This document shows, piece by piece, positions 57,613 through 63,369 of a DNA stretch of 63,369 nt. Position 1 is the first letter of the stretch. Each line of letters begins with the position of its first letter. The translations under genes and the position numbers were made by a program. The notes under the pieces are model-generated. The model saw only the letters and a list, made by a program, of their open reading frames with translations. It had not been told where the DNA came from and did not search any database. The DNA comes from Chloroflexota bacterium (GTDB taxonomy: Bacteria; Chloroflexota; Anaerolineae; Aggregatilineales; Ch27): positions 19,710-83,078 of the forward strand of contig JAIOAT010000012.1 in assembly GCA_019873685.1 (NCBI GenBank), given 5' to 3'.

Positions 57613-58734
57613 CTACATCCCGGAGTACAGGTCGTCCACGTCGCTCATGGCGCTGGTCTCGCCGCCCACGCTGGCGACGAACCACACATCGCCAACGAGG
57701 TGGCCGGTGGTATCGCCGGGGATGACATCCCGGATCCAGGTGTACAGCGGCATGTCATTGTAGGTGACCTGGAACGTACCGTCAGCGCGCGCGATCACGC
57801 CCAGCGTGCCGGGCAGTTCGGCGCTGGCGGTGGGCTGCTCACCGGCGGCCACCAGCAGCGGCGGCCAGTTCACCGCGCAGCGATCGACGCAGCTGGAGAC
57901 GCCCGGCTGATCGTTGGCGAAGGTGTAGAGCGTCATGCCGTCCGGCCCGACCAGGAAGTCGCCCAGTTCGGCGCTGCTGCGGACGGAAACCGTGGGCGGC
58001 TTGATCACGAACCACACGCCATTGACGTTCTGGCCGGTGGCGTCACCGGCGGCTTTGTCATTCACCCAGTAGTAAAGCGGCATATCGTTGTAGGTGACCT
58101 GGCGCAGGCCATCCGTCCGCTCGATCACGCCCAGCGTCCCGCCCAGTCCAGGCAGGATGGTCGGCTCCTCGTCCTCGCCCACCACCAGCGGCGGCCAGTT
58201 CGCCGCGCACTGGTCATAGCAATTGGAGACACCCGGCTCATCCCGCGTGAACAGGTAAAGCGTCCTGCCGGTTTCGCCAACCAGGAAGGTCCCCAGTTCA
58301 GCGTTGCCCCCCAACGCAATCGTCGGCGGCGCAGCCACAAACCAGACATCGCCGACCAGATGGCCGGTAGCATCGCCGGGCACCCGGTCCCGAATCCAGT
58401 AGTAGAGCGGCATCCCGTTGTAAGCGACCTGGCGGGCGCCATCGGTGCGGGTCACCACCCCCAGCCGGCCGGGGATGCCCGCCGCCAGTGTCGGTGTTTC
58501 ATCTTCGCCGACCAGCAACGGCGGCCAGTTAACCGCGCAATCGCCATAGCAATTGGTCACGCCCGGCGAGTCCATGGCGAAGATGTACAGCGTCATGCCG
58601 CTGGCATCCACCAGAAACGCGCCGAGATCGGCGTTGCCGCCGAACATCACCGTAGCCGCTGCCCCCTCCTGCGCGGCAACGCCGAGCGCCCCGGCTACCA
58701 GAAGCACAACCAGCACAAGAATACGCTTAACCAT
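57613..58734 (-). CDS. Secreted protein of three COG4315 (lipoprotein_15) repeats
   Basis: A 373-residue protein with signal peptide VKRILVLVVLLVAGALGVAA, cleaved near AQE. Three copies of a domain of about 115 residues follow, each with NxxLGxFLV...G.TLY.F, a Cys pair ahead of NWPP (NCYGDCAVNWPPLL, NCYDQCAANWPPLV, SCVDRCAVNWPPLL) and MPLYYW or MPLYTW. This is the secreted repeat of PF03640, common in Chloroflexota and Actinobacteria; its function is unknown. The Cys pairs may form disulfides. ATG 58734 is chosen because GGGAG lies six bases upstream. Confidence 0.92.
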   Translation of the reverse strand: MVKRILVLVVLLVAGALGVAAQEGAAATVMFGGNADLGAFLVDASGMTLYIFAMDSPGVTNCYGDCAVNWPPLLVGEDETPTLAAGIPGRLGVVTRTDGARQVAYNGMPLYYWIRDRVPGDATGHLVGDVWFVAAPPTIALGGNAELGTFLVGETGRTLYLFTRDEPGVSNCYDQCAANWPPLVVGEDEEPTILPGLGGTLGVIERTDGLRQVTYNDMPLYYWVNDKAAGDATGQNVNGVWFVIKPPTVSVRSSAELGDFLVGPDGMTLYTFANDQPGVSSCVDRCAVNWPPLLVAAGEQPTASAELPGTLGVIARADGTFQVTYNDMPLYTWIRDVIPGDTTGHLVGDVWFVASVGGETSAMSDVDDLYSGM

Positions 58735-58937
58735 AGTCATCTCCCTGCTCCCCAGAAAACGAACTCGGTGTGGGCGTCAATCGCTCACATGCTGTATTAC
58801 GCCGCAGCAGGGGCGGCTGGATGCATGAAAGCCTACCAATTTTATCTTTTTATCAGCACTGCCGAGAAAAATCAGAAAGGGAATGTGCAAAAACAGGGCA
58901 CGGATTCCACGGCCGCCACGCTGATCGTCACAGAGCA

Positions 58938-58970
58938 GCACCGCCCCTTGTGACCTATCCGGGGCGGTGC
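58938..58970. terminator. Hairpin downstream of the ABC exporter operon
   Basis: GCACCGCCCC and GGGGCGGTGC pair around a 13-base loop, 49 bases after the last permease stop (minus strand). T tracts are weak. The rest of 58741-59018 holds nothing I recognise. Confidence 0.5.
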
Positions 58971-59018
58971 GCCTTTGAACCGTGAAATGCGTGCCTGCTT
59001 GCTGGAAGCCAGCGAAGC

Positions 59019-59834
59019 TCAGTTGCTCAGCACGTCGCGCCGCTGGAAGAACACCACGGACAGGGCAAACAGTGCACCAGCCGCCACCAGCAGCCCGATG
59101 AAGCCCGGCCAGTAGATGCCGTCGATCAGCACTTCAGCGCCGTTGTAGTACTCATAGAATGACAGGTAACTCAGCGCCTTGAGCGAGTCGCCAGCCATAT
59201 CGGTCAGCGTGGTCAGGAAGTACGCGCCGACGATGATCGCCGTCGCCACGCCGCCCGCCGTGCCCCGGTGACGCAAAACCGTGGAGAGTAGCAGGGCCAG
59301 CGCGGCCATCAGCAACGTGACCGGCAGAGCGTTAATCACCGCCGCTGCCAGTTGCCCCACCGACAGGGAGAAATCCGGGATGGTCAGGCCGCCAGCCAGC
59401 ATCCCGCCCAGCATCATCGCCAGGATGATCAGCAGGGCGACGACCAGCGCGGCCACCTTTTCCACCACGATCTGCCAGCGCGGGGCGGGCGTGCTCAGCA
59501 GGATGTCCAGCGTGCCGCGCGCCTCTTCCCCGGCCACAATGCCCAGCGCAAACAGCACCGCGTACACCGCCAGGATCAGCGGCAACATGCTGAACAGCTT
59601 GACCCCCAGGAAGCCTTCCATGGTGGCAAACTGCTTCACATCCCCGACCAGCATTTTGACAACGGGGTTTTCCAGCAGTTCGCCAAACTGGCTCAGCATC
59701 CCGTCAATACTGGGGAACAGGGCGATGACCATGAAGCCCATCGCCGCCAGCGCCAGCCCCCAGCCCACGATACCCACCCGCGAATCACGCAATGTCCGCC
59801 GGAAAATGATCCCCCAGGGTATGCCCGGTGTCAT
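59019..59834 (-). CDS. ABC-2 type transporter permease
   Basis: A 271-residue permease with six helices (for example LALAAMGFMVIALFPSIDGM and ALLLSTVLRHRGTAGGVATA). The ATG at 59834 has GAAGG nine bases upstream; ATG 59843 abuts it. The phrase GEEARGTLDILLSTPAPRWQ is shared with the upstream permease GAEEDRGTLDLLLSTPIPRW, so the two are paralogues that probably form a heterodimer with the ATPase at 60761-61675. A hairpin lies in the 117-base gap before it. The substrate is unknown. Confidence 0.9.
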   Translation of the reverse strand: MTPGIPWGIIFRRTLRDSRVGIVGWGLALAAMGFMVIALFPSIDGMLSQFGELLENPVVKMLVGDVKQFATMEGFLGVKLFSMLPLILAVYAVLFALGIVAGEEARGTLDILLSTPAPRWQIVVEKVAALVVALLIILAMMLGGMLAGGLTIPDFSLSVGQLAAAVINALPVTLLMAALALLLSTVLRHRGTAGGVATAIIVGAYFLTTLTDMAGDSLKALSYLSFYEYYNGAEVLIDGIYWPGFIGLLVAAGALFALSVVFFQRRDVLSN

Positions 59835-59895
59835 GGTTGTCATCCTTCATCACAACAGCTATCCCCACTGATTCATGATAGCAGAAAACACAGGG

Positions 59896-59927
59896 CGCGG
59901 GCCTCCCCCGGCAGGGGCAAGCCCGCG
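59896..59927 (-). other. Hairpin between the two permease genes
   Basis: CGCGGGC and GCCCGCG form a 7-bp stem. On the minus strand a T-rich stretch (GTGTTTTC) follows nearby. It may reduce expression of the second permease or stabilise the upstream message. Confidence 0.45.
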
Positions 59928-59951
59928 TCCGGGTGTAGATCACAGACATCG

Positions 59952-60764
59952 CTAGACGGCCAGGTCGCGACGCTGGAAGAAGTAGAGCGCCAGCCCCAGG
60001 AACGCCAGGCCGATCGCCAGCAGCAGCAGGAAGTTCCCCCACTGCACGCCATCCAGCAGCACGCGGAATGGGGCGTAGTACTTGTAGAAGGAGAAGTTCT
60101 GCAGCGTCTTGAGCAGCCCCGACTCAGCCATATCCGCGAACGAGTTGATGAAGTACGAGGCCACGATGATCCCGGCGGCGATGCCGCCCGCCTGGCCCCG
60201 CGAACGCAGCACCGTAGAAAGCCACAGCGCCAGGGTCATCATCAGCAGCACGGTCGGAATCACGTTGACCATCGCCACGGCGATCATGCCCAGGTCAATC
60301 CCGGCCAGCTCAGGCGTCATCAGCACCGCCGCGACCATCGCCAGCCCTGAGACCGCCAGGATGATCACCAGCGCCACCAGGAACGCAACTGACTTCTCCA
60401 CGATGATCCGCCAGCGCGGGATAGGAGTGCTCAGCAGCAGGTCCAGCGTGCCCCGATCTTCCTCCGCGCCGACGATGCCCAGCCCAAAGATCACCGCAAA
60501 GACCGCCAGCACCAGCGGCGCCCAGGTGAAGAACTCAATGCCCAGAAAGCCTTCCGGCGAGGTGTAATCCAGTTCGCCCAGGTCGCCAAAGAGGGCGCTG
60601 AAAACCGGGCTTTCCAGCAGTTCATTGAACTGCTCGAACTGGGCGATCATCGGGAAGACAATCGTCACGTAAAAGGCCAGCACGCCGATCCCGATGCTCC
60701 ACCACAGGATGCTGCGCCGGTGATCGTACAGTGTGCGCCGAAAGATCGCGCCTGCGTTGTTCAT
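59952..60764 (-). CDS. ABC-2 type transporter permease
   Basis: A 270-residue permease of six helices (for example LWWSIGIGVLAFYVTIVFPM and LLLLAIGLAFLGLALYFFQR). Its ATG overlaps the TGA of the ATPase by four bases (ATGA), a sign of translational coupling. It shares the RGTLDLLLSTPIPRWRIIVE motif with the downstream permease. Confidence 0.92.
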   Translation of the reverse strand: MNNAGAIFRRTLYDHRRSILWWSIGIGVLAFYVTIVFPMIAQFEQFNELLESPVFSALFGDLGELDYTSPEGFLGIEFFTWAPLVLAVFAVIFGLGIVGAEEDRGTLDLLLSTPIPRWRIIVEKSVAFLVALVIILAVSGLAMVAAVLMTPELAGIDLGMIAVAMVNVIPTVLLMMTLALWLSTVLRSRGQAGGIAAGIIVASYFINSFADMAESGLLKTLQNFSFYKYYAPFRVLLDGVQWGNFLLLLAIGLAFLGLALYFFQRRDLAV

Positions 60765-61675
60765 GCCTGTCCCCCCTTCTTGCCCTCGCCATAGTACTCC
60801 AGGAAGATTTCTTCCAGGCTAGGCTCTTCATACGTCAGATCAATGACATGGTACTGCGCCGCCAGCTTGATCACCGGGTCCAGCTCGCCGGTCACCCGGA
60901 AGCGAATCGAGTCGTTCTCGCGGCTAACATCAGAGACACCTTCCAGCCGCTCAAAGGCCGACGGATCGGCCCCGTTGGCGACCTTGAGCGTCATCCAGCG
61001 GAAGCGAACCTGCTTGAGCGCGCTGATACGCTCGACGGCCTGCAGGCGACCCTTGTTGAGGATACCCACCCGGTCACAGATCATCTCCACTTCGCGCAGG
61101 TTGTGCGAGGAGAGGAAGACAGTGCGCCCCTCAGCGGTGACCTCACGCATCAGCTGGTAGAACGTCTGCTGCACCAGGGGGTCAAGGCCGTTGGTCGGCT
61201 CATCCAGGATGAGCACCTGTGGCTTGTGCATCAGCGCCTGGATCAGGCCGATCTTGCGCTTCATGCCGGATGAGCAGTCGCGCACGCGGCGGTTCATGTC
61301 CATGTCCAGCCGCTCGGCCAGTTCACTGACGTACTTCTCATCAATCCCGCCGCGCAACTCGCCCAGGTAGCGGACCAGCTCCCAGCCGGTCATCTGCTCC
61401 CACAGGCCCAGCTCGCCGGGCAGGTTGCCGATGTGCCGGTGCAGGGCCACGCTATCGCGTTGCACGTCCATGCCCAGGATCGTGGCATGCCCCGCGGTCG
61501 GGCGGATCAGGTCCAGCAGCAGACGAATGGTGGTGGTTTTGCCCGCGCCGTTCGGCCCCAAGTAGCCGAAGATCTCGCCCTGGTACACGTCCAGACTGAG
61601 GTCATTGAGGGCCTGCACGTTGCCGTAGTGTTTGGTCAGCCCGTCAATGTGGATCACCACTTTGTCCGTGTTCAT
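60761..61675 (-). CDS. ABC transporter ATP-binding protein
   Basis: A 304-residue ATPase from ATG 61675 (AGGGGGAAG upstream). Walker A is GYLGPNGAGKTTTIRLL, the signature is RDCSSGMKRKIGLIQALM, Walker B is PQVLILDEPTNGLDPL and the switch His is in VFLSSHNLREVEMICD. The C-terminus (about 220-300) is the extension seen in CcmA-type exporters. It heads a three-gene operon with two permeases. The substrate is unknown. Confidence 0.95.
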   Translation of the reverse strand: MNTDKVVIHIDGLTKHYGNVQALNDLSLDVYQGEIFGYLGPNGAGKTTTIRLLLDLIRPTAGHATILGMDVQRDSVALHRHIGNLPGELGLWEQMTGWELVRYLGELRGGIDEKYVSELAERLDMDMNRRVRDCSSGMKRKIGLIQALMHKPQVLILDEPTNGLDPLVQQTFYQLMREVTAEGRTVFLSSHNLREVEMICDRVGILNKGRLQAVERISALKQVRFRWMTLKVANGADPSAFERLEGVSDVSRENDSIRFRVTGELDPVIKLAAQYHVIDLTYEEPSLEEIFLEYYGEGKKGGQA

Positions 61676-61802
61676 AACTTCCCCCTGTCGTGTCAGCACA
61701 GCGTCAGGCGCTGTGGTGTGTTGAGCGAACGAATCATAGCACGAATCCGGGGGCTGTCTGCCCCCATACTTTGGGGGAGCGTTGCCAGCGGACAGGCCGG
61801 AT

Positions 61803-62525
61803 TCAGGCGTCTTTGGCGCACACCGCTACAAAGTGGACAGCCGCCGCTTCCGGCAGGAGCCGGGCGGCCTGCCGGCTGAGCCAGAACAGCGCATCATTGA
61901 AGGCCAGGTAGGTGGGATCGTCAATGGTGTGGAAGGCCGCCAGCCGCAGGCCCGCCCCGCGCGCCAGGGCAGCCACCCGGCGGCGCGTATTGGCGCGGTA
62001 GACCACGGGGAAAGCGTCCGCTTCCGCCCGCCCATAGAGCCGCGGCACCAGCCACCGTTGCAGGGGGAACAGCGCCTGGTTGAGCAGGGCGATCGGGTTG
62101 TAGCGGTTCGGAGCCAGACAGATGAATACCCCGCCGGGGCGCAGGACACGAGCGACCTCGGCAAAGGTCCGCTCCGGCGCGGGCAGGTGCTCCAGCACCC
62201 AGGCGGCAATCGCTACGTCAACCGCCGCCGCGGGCAGCGGGATCGCCTCCGAGAGGGCGACGGCGCGGCGGAGCGTTGGCAAACGATGCTCCACCAGTGA
62301 GGTCAGGTCGGGGTCGATGCCCAGCAGGCGCAAACCGTCCACATCGGCCAGTTGCTCCAGGACACCGCCCCGCCCGCAGCCAATATCCAGCACCACCGGG
62401 CGCTCCCGTCCGGCCAGCGCCGCCCGGATCGTGCTCTCATAGACGGCTGTCGCCGGGCGCCAGCCGGGGCGCAGACGGGCGTAACGGGCGCGGTAAGCGT
62501 TCTGGCGGTCAAGTGTCAGGGGCAT
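61803..62525 (-). CDS. Class I SAM-dependent methyltransferase
   Basis: A 240-residue enzyme from ATG 62525. The SAM motif is VVLDIGCGRGGVLEQLADVD, then GLRLLGIDPDLTSLVEH, and motif II is VDVAIAAWVLEHLPAP. The post-motif PGGVFICLAPNRYNPIALLN is typical of Methyltransf_11. A longer frame to 62567 adds residues with no support. The substrate is unknown. Confidence 0.88.
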   Translation of the reverse strand: MPLTLDRQNAYRARYARLRPGWRPATAVYESTIRAALAGRERPVVLDIGCGRGGVLEQLADVDGLRLLGIDPDLTSLVEHRLPTLRRAVALSEAIPLPAAAVDVAIAAWVLEHLPAPERTFAEVARVLRPGGVFICLAPNRYNPIALLNQALFPLQRWLVPRLYGRAEADAFPVVYRANTRRRVAALARGAGLRLAAFHTIDDPTYLAFNDALFWLSRQAARLLPEAAAVHFVAVCAKDA

Positions 62526-62614
62526 ACCGAGAAACCTCGACCACGAACATAAAAGTGCAGCGGTCATTGTGCAGCGAAATTAAGCAAGATTCAACACATT
62601 GACGCAGACTCTCG

Positions 62615-62620
62615 TATAAT
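62615..62620 (+). promoter_or_regulatory. Probable -10 element of the alpha/beta hydrolase gene
   Basis: TATAAT with a weak TCAACA 18 bases upstream; it lies 104 bases before ATG 62725. Confidence 0.45.
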
Positions 62621-62724
62621 GAGTCAGGGGGCCGATCACGCACTGGCTGCCTGGAGCCAGCGCCGACCACCTCTTTGTTCGTCTTCGCGGTCGCTTGTCG
62701 AGTATGTGAAGGAGATCAAGGGGG

Positions 62725-63369
62725 ATGAGAAGAACATATGTGCTTTTAGGGATCGCCCTGATCCTGGTGCTCGCCGGGAGTCTGATCGCCTGGGCGGCGC
62801 AGACGGCGGGCGGGACGATCACCGTGCGGGATGTGCGCTTTGAAGGCACAGACGGCAAGCAGATGAGCGCTCTGCTCTACATTCCGCCGGGCGTCAGCGC
62901 CGAGTCGCCCGCGCCGGGTGTGCTGGCTGTCCATGGTTACATCAACTCACGGGAGACCCAGGATGGTTTCGCCATCGAGTTCGCGCGCCGGGGGTATGTA
63001 GTACTGGCCCTTGACCAGACCGGTCACGGCTACTCCGCCCCACCGGCCTTCGCCAATGGTTTCGGCGGCCCGGACGGGCTGGCTTACCTCCGCAGTCTGG
63101 ACATCGTGGACAAGGACAACGTCGCGGTGACCGGCCACTCGATGGGCGGCTGGGCTGCGCTTGCCGCTGCCAGCACTTACCCGGATGATTACAGGGCCAT
63201 CATCCTGGAAGGTTCTTCAGTTGGACAACCCTGGGTGGGCACTGCCGAGTTTCCGCGCAATCTGGGCCTGATCTTCAGCCAGTTTGACGAATTCGCCGCA
63301 TCAATGTGGGGCTCTGAGCCATACTACAATCCCGAAGCCACTGGTGATGTTTCGACCTCTGCAGATATT
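62725..63369 (+). CDS. Alpha/beta hydrolase, partial at right edge
   Basis: From ATG 62725 (GAAGGAG about 14 bases upstream) the frame is open for 215 codons to the window edge. The N-terminus YVLLGIALILVLAGSLIAWA is a signal anchor. The hydrolase fold shows VLAVHGYINSRETQDGFAIE (oxyanion HG), VLALDQTGHGYSA and the nucleophile elbow VTGHSMGGWAALAAA with Ser in GHSMGG. The rest is cut off. It resembles secreted or membrane-anchored dienelactone hydrolase/acetyl xylan esterase-like proteins; the substrate is unknown. Confidence 0.88.
   Translation, partial: MRRTYVLLGIALILVLAGSLIAWAAQTAGGTITVRDVRFEGTDGKQMSALLYIPPGVSAESPAPGVLAVHGYINSRETQDGFAIEFARRGYVVLALDQTGHGYSAPPAFANGFGGPDGLAYLRSLDIVDKDNVAVTGHSMGGWAALAAASTYPDDYRAIILEGSSVGQPWVGTAEFPRNLGLIFSQFDEFAASMWGSEPYYNPEATGDVSTSADI

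Noticed and set aside
57175..58953. 592-codon plus-strand frame over the secreted-repeat gene
   Set aside because: It spans the stop of one gene and all of the next in antisense; no signal or domain.

Overview
The window is 63 kb of about 60-65% GC DNA that reads like a chromosome segment of an uncultured Chloroflexota (Anaerolineae-like) bacterium. This placement is inferred from gene content: Hanks-type kinases with PD40 or membrane-anchored sensor tails, a bacterial RIO-type kinase, HspR with a zinc-finger-less DnaJ and an HtrA protease, PucR, DUF4332 and secreted-repeat proteins, and a transcriptional T-box. Start sites use good Shine-Dalgarno sequences. Several promoters fit the sigma-A pattern TTGACA-17-TAnAnT. 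Most of the DNA is ordinary, densely packed housekeeping and accessory genes; only one insertion sequence is present.

Layout. 0-6 kb, minus strand: a cut-off deazaflavin-type oxidoreductase, a peroxiredoxin with an in-frame TGA in its redox motif (probable selenoprotein), a PadR regulator and MFS exporter, a Ser/Thr kinase with PD40 repeats, and a Nudix-like protein. 6-9.8 kb: leuS and its long leader. The leader starts at a strong promoter, carries a leucine-specifier T-box Stem I, then a complete tRNA-Ala(GGC), then the T-box antiterminator and terminator, then three tiny ORFs and a second terminator before leuS. leuS itself carries a 117-bp in-frame tandem duplication in its zinc region. 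10-14.6 kb, plus strand: an SPFH protein and a chaperone/protease set (CbpA, HtrA, HspR). 14.7-25 kb: PucR, cyclopropane fatty acid synthase, an orphan OmpR-type regulator, two glycosyltransferases and aconitase. 25.6-26.8 kb: the primary sigma factor. 27-28.4 kb: an IS element. 28.7-32.2 kb: a frameshifted pentaheme cytochrome c lipoprotein, IlvE and a membrane protein. 32-41.9 kb: MFS, MalQ, a group of three GNAT-type acetyltransferases, a methyltransferase, the RIO kinase and a YihY protein. 42-44 kb: an ABC exporter. 44.4-50 kb: a 34-residue gene with its own promoter and terminator, small HhH/DUF proteins, an M50 protease, SH3b and lipoproteins, and a second Ser/Thr kinase. 50-58.7 kb: a serine hydrolase, SbcD/SbcC, Hsp20, an ARMT1-like protein and a triple secreted-repeat protein. 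59-61.7 kb: a second ABC exporter operon. The window ends in a methyltransferase and a truncated alpha/beta hydrolase.

The two most unusual objects are the leuS leader, where a tRNA gene lies inside a T-box between its decoding and effector halves, and the TGA-containing peroxiredoxin with a hairpin that fits the bacterial SECIS model. Both should be checked against raw reads and relatives because this may be a metagenome assembly.
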